Shown here piece after piece: positions 46,327-57,862 of a DNA stretch of 64,000 bases. The notes below the pieces were generated by a model. The model made no database searches. It was not told the DNA's origin and was given only the letters and a program-made list of their open reading frames with translations. Source of the stretch: Psychrobacter sp. NG254 (GTDB lineage Bacteria; Pseudomonadota; Gammaproteobacteria; Pseudomonadales; Moraxellaceae); NCBI RefSeq assembly GCF_015277735.1, contig NZ_JADHDA010000001.1:496001-560000 (forward strand). The letters are read 5' to 3'. Positions within the stretch are counted from its first letter, which is position 1, and each line of letters begins with the position of its first letter. A program made the translations under genes and the position numbers.

Positions 46327-47256
46327 TTAGTTGTTAAATTGTTTCTGACACAGCTCCATAAAGGCGCGACCGTATTGGCGGATTTCCGCATCATCACGTA
46401 CAGCCATCCAACTGGTAAAGCGTCCGAAGTGATCCACTGGGATAGCAGTTAAGTTTTGATAATGGCTTGGCTCAAAGGCCATTTCTGCGATAATCCCAAT
46501 GCCTAGGCCAAGTCCAACATAGGTACTAATCACGTCAGCATCGAGCGCTGCTAGTACGATATCCGGCTCTAAACCTGCGTCTTCAAAGGTCTTATCGATT
46601 GCGCCGCGTCCAGTAAAGCCGCCGTGATAGGTCACAATTGGATAGCTGGCAAGGGTAGGCAGATCAATAGACTCTAGGCTAGCAAGCTCATGATCGCTAG
46701 GTACGATGACGCGATGCGTCCAGTCATAGTAACGGTAGCATCTAAGATAATTATTATGTAATAAGGACTCAGTAGCAATACCGATATCGGCCTGCCCACG
46801 AATGACCATCTGTGCGATGGTCTCAGGATCTGCCTGCTGCAAGATTAGATTTACTTTAGGAAAGCGATCCTTGAACTCTTTTACCACTTGCGGCAATACA
46901 TAGCGTGCCTGCGTGTGAGTGGTGGCAATGGTCAGTGTGCCGATATTTGGATTATTAAAATCTAAACTGAGGTTTTCAATGGTACGGATTTCAGCAAAGA
47001 TAGACTCAATGTGTGGCATGAGCGCTGTGCCCATGGTCGTAAGCCCTGTCAGGCGCTTACCTTGACGAACAAAAACCTCGGTCTTCAGTTGATTTTCGAG
47101 TGCAGCAATATGCTTCGACAGACTGGATTGGCTGGTATGTAGTACGGTCGCTGCTTGACTTAAATTATAGCCATTAATCACTGTATGCCATACTGTTTCC
47201 AGCTGCTTGAGCTGAATCTGTAAATGTCGCTGATTGACCACTACATCAATTGCCAT
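46327..47256 (-). CDS. CysB-family LysR-type regulator
   Basis: A 309-residue LysR-type regulator of the CysB/Cbl branch. The winged helix-turn-helix reads NLSQAATVLHTSQSSLSKHI (about 32-51), followed by the branch-specific FVRQGKRLTGLT. The effector domain begins TIATTHTQARYVLPQVVKEF and includes ADIGIATESL and YDWTHRVIVPSDHEL, as in CysB, which senses O-/N-acetylserine or sulfate status. Whether this is the true CysB or a paralogue cannot be told from one copy. It lies between the PQQ dehydrogenase (same strand, 220 bp away) and katG. Confidence 0.88.
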   Translation of the reverse strand: MAIDVVVNQRHLQIQLKQLETVWHTVINGYNLSQAATVLHTSQSSLSKHIAALENQLKTEVFVRQGKRLTGLTTMGTALMPHIESIFAEIRTIENLSLDFNNPNIGTLTIATTHTQARYVLPQVVKEFKDRFPKVNLILQQADPETIAQMVIRGQADIGIATESLLHNNYLRCYRYYDWTHRVIVPSDHELASLESIDLPTLASYPIVTYHGGFTGRGAIDKTFEDAGLEPDIVLAALDADVISTYVGLGLGIGIIAEMAFEPSHYQNLTAIPVDHFGRFTSWMAVRDDAEIRQYGRAFMELCQKQFNN

Positions 47257-47524
47257 AACTTAGTCCTGTCATATAAATATACAAACCCTGTCCGTATACA
47301 TAAAATAAAAATGTATCAATATATAGTAAGAGAACAGTGTAAAACAAAGTGGTTATTCTTGTATATACTAAATAGTTATCTATTTATATTTTTTTGGAAT
47401 ATAAATATAAACAAGGTGTATTGGAGATTTTTTAGAGTCTCTAAAAGTATTTATACTGTCTTTTGTCAGCGAGTTGTTGACCCTTGAAATGAGGGCATAC
47501 CCTAAGACAATATGCTACAAACAT
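47257..47524. other. regulator upstream region
   Basis: Very AT-rich DNA with no supported gene. It should contain the promoter of the CysB-family gene. The katG terminator begins at 47525. Confidence 0.4.
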
Positions 47525-47552
47525 AAAAAAACAGCCACCTTTAGATGACTGT
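47525..47552 (-). terminator. katG terminator
   Basis: On the minus strand ACAGTCATC pairs with GGTGGCTGT through several G-U pairs around a four-base loop, then six T residues. It lies about 45 bp past the katG stop. Confidence 0.75.
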
Positions 47553-47594
47553 CTTAGTTTACAACTTAAATAATGATGTTACCTTCAGTGAGTC

Positions 47595-50548
<2,954 letters not shown>

Positions 50549-52477
50549 ATGTCTGCCGTCAAATCTGTGCCACCCCATCAAACCGCTGTCAAAAAATCAT
50601 GGGGTGAAGCTGCAAAAGCCTATCTAGATCCTCGCGTTATCATTATGTTGTTTTTGGGTTTTTCGGCAGGTATTCCCATCTTACTTATCTTCTCAAGTCT
50701 GTCATTATGGCTTCGAGAAGCAGGCATCGACCGAAATGTTGTGACCATGTTTAGTTGGGCAGCATTAGGGTATTCGTTCAAGTTTATTTGGGCGCCATTG
50801 ATTGATGCGCTCCCTGTGCCGTTTTTGACCAAATGGCTTGGGCGTCGCCGAAGTTGGATGGTCGTGTCGCAGCTACTCATTGTGTTGGCGATCATTTTGA
50901 TGGCAAAAGTGAACCCTGTCAGTGAGGATGTACTGGTCTATATGGCAGGCGCTGCCGTGCTGCTTGGCTTCTCTTCTGCGACACAAGATATCGTGATTGA
51001 CGCTTATCGTATCGAGCTGGCACCGCCGTCTATGCAGTCTATTTTGTCTTCTATCTATGTGTCAGGCTACCGTATCGGGATGATTGTGGCTGGGGCGGGC
51101 GCATTGTATTTGGCGGATTATTTCGGCTCAAATGAGACTTTTTATAGTTATGAGGCATGGCGTAATACTTACTACATCATGGCAGGAGTCATGACATTAG
51201 GGGTGCTAACGACGTTTGCTAGCTATGAGCCAACCGCTGAGACGGTACAAACCCAAAAGCAAAAAAGCAATTTAAAAATATTCCTTGTGTATTCTGGTTT
51301 ACTGCTCGTACCAGGTTTGCTGTTTGGTGTTATCTATCTGATTAATATTTTGATCAATACAGTATTTAATAGCACAATCGCCTTAATACCATTAATGGCG
51401 ATGCCAGCCATCAAGTTTTACTTTTTGGCATTGGTCGCGTGCGCACCGTTGCTCCTGTTCTACTTCATTATCAATCAGCCCAAAATCATTAATAAAGCGC
51501 CATTGGTCGCTGAGACTCGTGAAGACTACGTCAGATTAGTAGCATTGTTTGTGTTTTCAGTGATTGCGTTTATCGCCGCTTATATAGTGATGGGACAAGT
51601 CCTGCCAGTGTTTGAAGGGGCATTTGTCAGCTTCCTTGTAGAAACCTTGCATCTGCTCGTGAGCTTAGGTGCGGCGATGGTGGCAGGCTATGTGTTGGTA
51701 CAAGTGGGTCTGGTCAAAAAAGAAGTGGCCATGGCAACTTGGGTTGAGCCAATTTTAGATTTCTTTCGCCGTTATGGCAAAAAAGCGCTATTACTATTAT
51801 TATTGATTGGTCTATACCGCATCTCAGATATCGTGGCAGGGGTTATCTCAAATGTCTTTTATCAAGACATGGGCTTTAGCAAAACAGACATCGCCAATGC
51901 CGTAAAACTGGTCGGTGTGATCATGGCGATTGCAGGTGGTTTCTTAGGCGGGCTATTGGCTCAGCGTTTCCGTATGATGCATGCCATGATGATTGGCGCG
52001 ATTTTAGCCTGTGCGACCAACTTACTGTTTGTGCTCCTGACATACAATCCAGGCAGTTTGCCTTTCATGTATTTGGCGGTGATTTTTGATAACTTGGCAG
52101 CAGGCCTTGCGAGCGCTGTATTTATTGCCTTTTTATCAGCACTGACTTCCATTCGCTTTACCGCGGTACAGTACGCTATTTTTTCCTCACTGATGACCCT
52201 GATACCCAAAGTGATGGGTGGTTATTCTGGTGCCATCGTTGATAATATGGGCTACCCATTTTTCTTTATCTTTACCTTTGCTATTGGTATTCCAATCTTG
52301 GTGTTGATTTATTTTGTCGATAAATACATTGTCATTGGTGATAACGATGATATTTACGGCGATGGCAATAATGATGGAAGTAATGATGGCAGCGGCGGTA
52401 ATGGGATAGGTGACAAGCTAAGCAAAACCAATCCTAACCTGACCGATACCAAAGAACCACCGCGCGCATCAGAGTAA
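50549..52477 (+). CDS. ampG: AmpG-type muropeptide permease
   Basis: A 642-residue MFS protein that imports anhydromuropeptides released from the cell wall for recycling. Family segments are DPRVIIMLFLGFSAGIPILL, SLWLREAGIDRN, FKFIWAPLIDALPVPF, GRRRSWMVVSQ and SATQDIVIDAYRIE. The second half has YRISDIVAGVISNVFYQDMG and KVMGGYSGAIVDNMGYPFFF. Additional central helices give about 14 in total. The C-terminus is a Gly/Asn/Asp-rich low-complexity tail (about 603-642). It is 50 bp upstream of prmC on the same strand and is possibly co-transcribed. Confidence 0.92.
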   Translation: MSAVKSVPPHQTAVKKSWGEAAKAYLDPRVIIMLFLGFSAGIPILLIFSSLSLWLREAGIDRNVVTMFSWAALGYSFKFIWAPLIDALPVPFLTKWLGRRRSWMVVSQLLIVLAIILMAKVNPVSEDVLVYMAGAAVLLGFSSATQDIVIDAYRIELAPPSMQSILSSIYVSGYRIGMIVAGAGALYLADYFGSNETFYSYEAWRNTYYIMAGVMTLGVLTTFASYEPTAETVQTQKQKSNLKIFLVYSGLLLVPGLLFGVIYLINILINTVFNSTIALIPLMAMPAIKFYFLALVACAPLLLFYFIINQPKIINKAPLVAETREDYVRLVALFVFSVIAFIAAYIVMGQVLPVFEGAFVSFLVETLHLLVSLGAAMVAGYVLVQVGLVKKEVAMATWVEPILDFFRRYGKKALLLLLLIGLYRISDIVAGVISNVFYQDMGFSKTDIANAVKLVGVIMAIAGGFLGGLLAQRFRMMHAMMIGAILACATNLLFVLLTYNPGSLPFMYLAVIFDNLAAGLASAVFIAFLSALTSIRFTAVQYAIFSSLMTLIPKVMGGYSGAIVDNMGYPFFFIFTFAIGIPILVLIYFVDKYIVIGDNDDIYGDGNNDGSNDGSGGNGIGDKLSKTNPNLTDTKEPPRASE

Positions 52478-52527
52478 GCTAAGCAGTATTTTACCTTTAT
52501 TCATTCACCGTATTTTAAGAGCTATCT

Positions 52528-53400
52528 ATGACCGTATCGACCATTCGTCACATCAAGCAGCACATCCAGCAACTGACGAATGGCGATGTACATAATCAGC
52601 TACCATCGTTTTGGTTTACGGACTGGTTGCTGTATGTCATAGATAAGCCTGCGATAGCGTTGATGACGGATGAAGATTATCAGCTGACTGCTAGTGAGCT
52701 TGCTCAGTTCAACGCTGGTGTGGTAAAAATGCAGAAAGGCATACCGCTTGCTTATCTGACTGGTCAGCAGGAGTTTTGGTCGCTGAGCTTCAACGTGAAT
52801 GAGCATACTTTGATTCCTAGGCCTGATACCGAAGTATTGGTCGAGCAGGTATTAAACTGGATAAACGCTCAGCCAGCGCAACTTAGTAATAAACGATTGC
52901 TAGACTTGGGGACAGGTTCAGGTTGTATTGCGATCAGTCTTGCCCATGAGTTAAAGCACGCTAATTGGCAAATCGTGGCGGTTGATTTATCGTCAGAGGC
53001 GCTGAAAGTGGCTCAGCATAATGCGGTGAGCAATAACGTTGCTGATGTTGAGTTTATTCAAAGCAGTTGGTATCAAGCGTTACCTACTAACGATGAGCCG
53101 CAGTTTGACGTGATTGTATCAAACCCTCCGTATATTGACGAGACAGACGAGCATTTGGCAGGTCTAACAGCTGAACCGATTAGTGCGCTCAGTGCACCCA
53201 ATCAGGGTTTGGCTGATATCGAGCATATCGTCCAGCAAGCGACGAAATACTTATGTACAGGTGGGTTATTAGCTATTGAACATGGCTATGATCAAGGGAA
53301 TGCGGTGCGGCAGCTGTTTCTAGACAATGGGTTTGAGTCAGTACATACTGTAAAAGACTACGGTGGTAATGATCGCGTCACGCTAGGGCAAGCTCAGTAG
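52528..53400 (+). CDS. prmC: release-factor glutamine methyltransferase PrmC
   Basis: A 290-residue SAM-dependent enzyme that methylates the Gln of the GGQ motif in RF1/RF2. The N-terminal helical domain has GIPLAYLTGQQEFW (71-84) and LIPRPDTEVLV (95-105). The SAM loop is LLDLGTGSGCIAIS (124-137), and the catalytic NPPY is N199-Y202. Length and order match the family. It is followed 42 bp later by moeB. Confidence 0.96.
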   Translation: MTVSTIRHIKQHIQQLTNGDVHNQLPSFWFTDWLLYVIDKPAIALMTDEDYQLTASELAQFNAGVVKMQKGIPLAYLTGQQEFWSLSFNVNEHTLIPRPDTEVLVEQVLNWINAQPAQLSNKRLLDLGTGSGCIAISLAHELKHANWQIVAVDLSSEALKVAQHNAVSNNVADVEFIQSSWYQALPTNDEPQFDVIVSNPPYIDETDEHLAGLTAEPISALSAPNQGLADIEHIVQQATKYLCTGGLLAIEHGYDQGNAVRQLFLDNGFESVHTVKDYGGNDRVTLGQAQ

Positions 53401-53442
53401 ACAGGTTTTTTATTAGTAAACTTATTTGATTATAGGCTTTGA

Positions 53443-54252
53443 ATGATTATGGTAGAAGCGCTGGTACAACTATCAGATGATGAGCTGCTCCGTTATGCTC
53501 GGCAAGTTTTATTAGACGGTTGGGATATGGATGCTCAGCTGCGATTAAAGGTAGCACGTGTGGTCATAATAGGGGCAGGTGGCCTTGGCTGTCCTGCGTC
53601 TGAGACATTGATACGTGCTGGGGTTGGTTCTGTCCATCTGATCGATGATGATGAGATTGAGGCGAGCAACTTACAACGGCAAACGCTGTTTTTGCCTGAC
53701 GATATTGGTAAACCCAAAGCATTGACCGCAGCAGCCATGTTAGAGCGCATCAATCCTTTGATAAAGACTCGTGGCACAGTGGCGCGGTTAGATGAAGACA
53801 ATGCCTATGAATTGCTCGATATGGCAGCAGGCAAGCCGGACTTGCTATTGGATTGTACGGATAATTTTGCCACGCGTGACATCATCAATCGCATTAGTGT
53901 GCGCTATCAAATCCCGCTACTATCCGCCTCAGCGATTGCTATGCAAGGTCAGCTAGCACTGTTCGAACCTCAGCTCGATACTGGTTGCTATCACTGCGTA
54001 TTTGGCTCAGTGGTGCTTGACGAAGCGGCTGATGAGCGTACCTGCGCCAACTCGGGTGTGCTCGCCAGCACCACGGCTGTGATGGGGAATCTACAAGCCA
54101 ATACGGCGCTGCAATATTTGGGATTAACCAAAAATCCACTGACAAACAAGCTGCTCATATGGGATGGTAGTCAGATGCAGCAACGGCTGATGGGTTATAG
54201 AAAAGACCCGCAGTGTCCTGTCTGTAGCAGTCCTATAGTCAATCCTCTATAA
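53443..54252 (+). CDS. moeB: molybdopterin-synthase adenylyltransferase (MoeB/ThiF family)
   Basis: A 269-residue E1-like enzyme that adenylates the C-terminal Gly of MoaD so it can accept sulfur for molybdopterin, the cofactor XdhB needs. The nucleotide loop is VIIGAGGLGCPASE (about 42-55), followed by DDDEIEASNLQRQTLF, LDCTDNFATRD and the zinc cysteines CYHC and CPVC. There is no rhodanese domain. It pairs with prmC. The last residues (IVNPL) are encoded by the left end of an inverted-repeat element, so the C-terminus may have been altered by insertion. ThiF cannot be fully excluded. Confidence 0.88.
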   Translation: MIMVEALVQLSDDELLRYARQVLLDGWDMDAQLRLKVARVVIIGAGGLGCPASETLIRAGVGSVHLIDDDEIEASNLQRQTLFLPDDIGKPKALTAAAMLERINPLIKTRGTVARLDEDNAYELLDMAAGKPDLLLDCTDNFATRDIINRISVRYQIPLLSASAIAMQGQLALFEPQLDTGCYHCVFGSVVLDEAADERTCANSGVLASTTAVMGNLQANTALQYLGLTKNPLTNKLLIWDGSQMQQRLMGYRKDPQCPVCSSPIVNPL

Positions 54253-54341
54253 ATTGGATACGGTGTCAGGCTTGCTTAGTCTACGACTTGTAGTACTTTC
54301 ACTCGCCTTCCTTGTATCCAAATTATATTGAACCGACTATA
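54234..54341 (+). repeat. 108-bp interspersed inverted-repeat element, copy D
   Basis: It starts TATAGTCAATCC and ends TTGAACCGACTATA. The terminal inverted repeats are about 27 bp and imperfect (ATAAATTGGATA against TATCCAAATTAT). It shares GGATACGGTGTCA, CTTAGTCTACGACTTG and other blocks with 29224-29307, of which it is the fuller version. The left end overlaps the last 19 bases of moeB. Confidence 0.78.
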
Positions 54342-54422
54342 ACTGAGTAATCTGATTTTAACGCATTTCTATATTGTATTGCCTATCTTCAAACATCCTT
54401 CTTATTACCATAGTTGTTTTTT

Positions 54423-55766
54423 ATGAAAATTCATCGTCCGCATTTATTAAAGCATACCTTCAATGTCATGAACCGTGTTCGCCAAACAGCAAGCGTGGCA
54501 GGCCTGTCTGCGCTCAGAGTGGCAAAAGGTGAAAAACCTGACGCGATATTACTCAAAGAAACCTTTGAGCAATTGGGCACGACTTATATCAAAATCGGTC
54601 AGTTTATCGCCAGTACGCCGTCGCTGTTTCCACGTGATTATGTCAAGGCATTCCAGAGCTGTTTGGATCAAACCACGCCATTGTCTTATGCTTATATCGA
54701 GCAAGTTCTGAGAGAGGAGCTGGCGATTGATGGCATGACGCTCGCTGATAAGTTTGCCCATATTGACTCAGAACCACTGGCCTCTGCCTCTATCGCTCAA
54801 GTGCATGCAGCTCGTCTGCACAATGGCGATGAGGTGGTGCTAAAGGTACAAAAGCCTGGCGTCGAAACCATCATGCAGACGGATTTGGGCGTATTGCATA
54901 GCGTGACTAAGCTGCTTGAAATACTAATGCCCTCAATGAAGTTTGCGAGTATTGCACCAATTATCGATGAGATTCGTCTGCGTATGCTTGCCGAGACTGA
55001 TTTTATCGCTGAAGCACAGAATATTCGCGATTTTCAGCAGTTCTTAGCGGTATCAGGCAATACTCGTGTTGTTGCACCAACCGTCTATGAGGATCTGACC
55101 ACCAAGCGTGTCCTAACGATGAGCCGTCTATATGGCGTCTCTATGGTCGATGAGTCGCTTATGCGCCAGTACTGCGCTGATCCTGCACAAGTCATGGCAG
55201 ATACTTTGAACACGTGGTTTGCTAGTCTCATGTTATGCAACAGTTTCCATGCTGATCTACACGCGGGTAATTTGATGCTATTGACTGATGGTCGCATTGG
55301 GTTCTTAGATTTTGGTATTGTGGGTAAACTCAAAGCTGAGAGCTGGCGTGCGTGCATGGGCATGATGCAAGCCATGCAAGACAGTGACTATCAAGCCATG
55401 GCACGCCATATGATTGATATGGAAATGACGCATGGTGGCAATAAAGTCGATGTGGCTGCACTGGGGAATGATTTGCAGCGTATGATGACAACCATCATGG
55501 CAGAAGACAAGACCTTTACGAGCGGTGTACCTTTCAATAGTAAAGAGCAAGCCGATGAGCTCAATAAAATGATGCTTGAGATTGTCGAAGTTGGCAAACG
55601 TCATGGTATTCATTTCCCACGTGATTTCGCTTTATTGACTAAACAGATGTTGTACTTTGATCGGTTTATGCGTACGCTAGCTCCAGACATGGATATGTTT
55701 AGCGATCAGCGGGTGCAAATGCTAGGGCAGGATACGGTAGAGACGCCAACATTAAACGTATCATAG
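54423..55766 (+). CDS. ABC1/AarF-UbiB family atypical kinase
   Basis: 447 residues from ATG 54423 (a TTG three codons upstream is less likely). This is an atypical protein-kinase-like family linked to ubiquinone and lipid metabolism. The signature KxGQ motif is YIKIGQFIASTPSLFP. The Ala-rich loop is ASASIAQVHAARL with the catalytic Lys in VVLKVQKPG, and the HADLHAGNLM and FLDFGIVGKL motifs correspond to the catalytic and metal-binding loops. It lacks the C-terminal membrane helices of E. coli UbiB, so it is probably a paralogue. It stands alone after the repeat element. Confidence 0.88.
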   Translation: MKIHRPHLLKHTFNVMNRVRQTASVAGLSALRVAKGEKPDAILLKETFEQLGTTYIKIGQFIASTPSLFPRDYVKAFQSCLDQTTPLSYAYIEQVLREELAIDGMTLADKFAHIDSEPLASASIAQVHAARLHNGDEVVLKVQKPGVETIMQTDLGVLHSVTKLLEILMPSMKFASIAPIIDEIRLRMLAETDFIAEAQNIRDFQQFLAVSGNTRVVAPTVYEDLTTKRVLTMSRLYGVSMVDESLMRQYCADPAQVMADTLNTWFASLMLCNSFHADLHAGNLMLLTDGRIGFLDFGIVGKLKAESWRACMGMMQAMQDSDYQAMARHMIDMEMTHGGNKVDVAALGNDLQRMMTTIMAEDKTFTSGVPFNSKEQADELNKMMLEIVEVGKRHGIHFPRDFALLTKQMLYFDRFMRTLAPDMDMFSDQRVQMLGQDTVETPTLNVS

Positions 55767-55890
55767 TTTTTGCTGATATTTTATCTAGACCTAACATATC
55801 TAGTGACTGTTTATTCCTGCTTTTTTACTACTGCTTTTGACTGTCTAACACAAAGGATTGTGTGCTAATTGCCACAAAAATGGCGCTGTC

Positions 55891-57147
55891 ATGATGACTG
55901 CTTTTAAAAGCCGTATGGTCCCGACGATTACCAACGAAGCTGCCATTGCCTGTATAGGTATGTACTGCATGGCAGTCGTTATGGGTTATGGCCGCTTCCT
56001 CTTTACCGCCACCTTACCTGATATTATGGTGCAATTGTCGCTATCAACGACCATTGCAGGCTGGCTGGCATCAATCAATTATATCGGCTACTTTATCGGT
56101 GCGCTTATTGCTATGTTTGTGCCTCAGCGCTCGACATGGCAGACCATGACGCTGTGGGCTATTATCAGTGTCGTCACAACGATGCTACTTGTTGTGCCTG
56201 ATATGTCGTTAACTCTATGGTATATCATTCGCTTAATCGCAGGTATTGCAAGTGGGGTAGCGATGATATTGAGTTCATCATTTGTCATTCAAAACCTTAG
56301 CCCTGAGCGCCGTTCTGTGCTTTCGGCAGTACATTATGCAGGTATTGGCGTAGGCATTAGCGCCTCTGCCATCGTAACGTGGTGGTTGCTAAAATTGGGC
56401 CATCACTTTGATGTGATCTGGTTGGTAGCAGGCTTTACCAGTTTACCTCTGGTATGGCTACTCTATGCGGTAAAACCAAGACCAGCACAGGGTTTCGACT
56501 CGCAGCAGACTGATTCTAGACAGCGCGTATCAGTGCATCAAACCTATTTAAACTTCAAACGCTCCTTATATGAAGCCATTTCTGGACACCATAAAGCACT
56601 TGCTTTGCTTTCTGTAAGCTATGTACTGGCAGGGTTTGGTTATATCAGTTCGGCAACTTTTCTGCCAGTCATGGCAGCACAGCGCTTAACGACGCAGACG
56701 TATGCTGGGTTGATGATTTGGTTGGTGGTTGGTATTTTTGCGATGTTGTCAAACCCACTATGGGGTGCGCTTGCCAAGCGTATCGGTGAGATAAATACCT
56801 TGATGGGTCTTACGGTACTGCAAGCATTTGGTATGTGCTTGCCGATATGGTTTGATGGTGCGCTTGGGTTATATGGCAATGCTGCAATTTTAGGATTGAC
56901 CTTCGTCGGTATGGTAGCGATGACACTCACTTTATTTAAAAACATCAACCCTGCTTATTCTAATTTGCTGATTGCCTTGGCAACGCTGGCTTATGCATTA
57001 GGGCAGTTCTTGGGACCTTTGGTCACGGTAGCGCTGGCAGGGCAGGATGGTAATTTCAATGCAGGGTTACTTGTTGCTGCTATCGGATTGATGATTGGAT
57101 TGGTGTTATTAATATTGTTTCGTCGGCAGTCGCCAACGATTGCTTAG
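55891..57147 (+). CDS. MFS transporter, YbfB/YjiJ-like
   Basis: 418 residues from ATG 55891. An upstream TTG touches its purine-rich site too closely and would add a Cys-rich leader. About 12 membrane helices are seen. The N-terminal MGYGRFLFTATLPDIM and AGWLASINYIGYFIGALIA match the YbfB/YjiJ branch, as do SGVAMILSSSFVIQNLSPERR and LSAVHYAGIGVGIS. Substrate unknown. It is convergent with the Lrp-type gene, with 5 bp between stops. Confidence 0.83.
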   Translation: MMTAFKSRMVPTITNEAAIACIGMYCMAVVMGYGRFLFTATLPDIMVQLSLSTTIAGWLASINYIGYFIGALIAMFVPQRSTWQTMTLWAIISVVTTMLLVVPDMSLTLWYIIRLIAGIASGVAMILSSSFVIQNLSPERRSVLSAVHYAGIGVGISASAIVTWWLLKLGHHFDVIWLVAGFTSLPLVWLLYAVKPRPAQGFDSQQTDSRQRVSVHQTYLNFKRSLYEAISGHHKALALLSVSYVLAGFGYISSATFLPVMAAQRLTTQTYAGLMIWLVVGIFAMLSNPLWGALAKRIGEINTLMGLTVLQAFGMCLPIWFDGALGLYGNAAILGLTFVGMVAMTLTLFKNINPAYSNLLIALATLAYALGQFLGPLVTVALAGQDGNFNAGLLVAAIGLMIGLVLLILFRRQSPTIA

Positions 57148-57152
57148 AGCGT

Positions 57153-57641
57153 CTAAACCACACTACGGCTAAATACTTCTCGTAACTCAAAACTGGTATG
57201 AACTTGCGCCACGCCTTCGATACGATTAAGGCGATGTAATAAAAACTCTTCGTAATGTGTCATATCACGTACTCTGACCTTAATCAGATAGTCTTCGGTG
57301 CGACCTGTGACAATACTACAGCTGATGACTTCCTCAAAGCTTTGAACTTTGCGTTCAAACTGCTCAAAACGTTCTGCTGTATGTCGATCCATGCTAATAG
57401 CGATAAACACGGCTAGCGGATAGCCAAGTTTTTGCGCATCGGTTTTGGTATGGTAGCCAGTGATTATGTTCGCATCTTCTAAGCGTTTGATACGACGTGC
57501 GCAAGGGGTGGCAGACAGGTTGACGCGCTCAGCGAGTTCAGTAATGCTCATACGCGCCTGTGTTTGCAATAAGCGTAGCAACTGTCTATCTATCTCGTCT
57601 ATATCTGCTGTCCCGGTACTATCCATATAATTGTCTGGCAT
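57153..57641 (-). CDS. Lrp/AsnC family regulator
   Basis: A 162-residue feast/famine regulator. The N-terminal helix-turn-helix domain is DEIDRQLLRLLQTQARMSIT, then LAERVNLSATPCARRIKRLE. The C-terminal RAM ligand domain is GYPLAVFIAISMDRH and VTGRTEDYLIKVRVRD. AAGG precedes the ATG by 8 nt. It is divergent from leuA (222 bp between starts), which suggests leucine-responsive control of leuA; that link is inference. Confidence 0.92.
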   Translation of the reverse strand: MPDNYMDSTGTADIDEIDRQLLRLLQTQARMSITELAERVNLSATPCARRIKRLEDANIITGYHTKTDAQKLGYPLAVFIAISMDRHTAERFEQFERKVQSFEEVISCSIVTGRTEDYLIKVRVRDMTHYEEFLLHRLNRIEGVAQVHTSFELREVFSRSVV

Positions 57642-57862
57642 TTTTCAAGCCTTAATAGTGAATTTGTTCGATTATAATGTCTAAATTGTGTTTTTCCACT
57701 AAAATAACAGAAAATAAAGTAAAAGAAAGCAGGTTTCTCTCTGTTAAACTTTGATATTATTATGGTATGAACACTAGTTATCTCATATGATAAATACTGA
57801 TCTAATCAACAGCTAATCGCCTAGCTAAATATATAAATAACCAAGTCATCTAAGGATTGATT

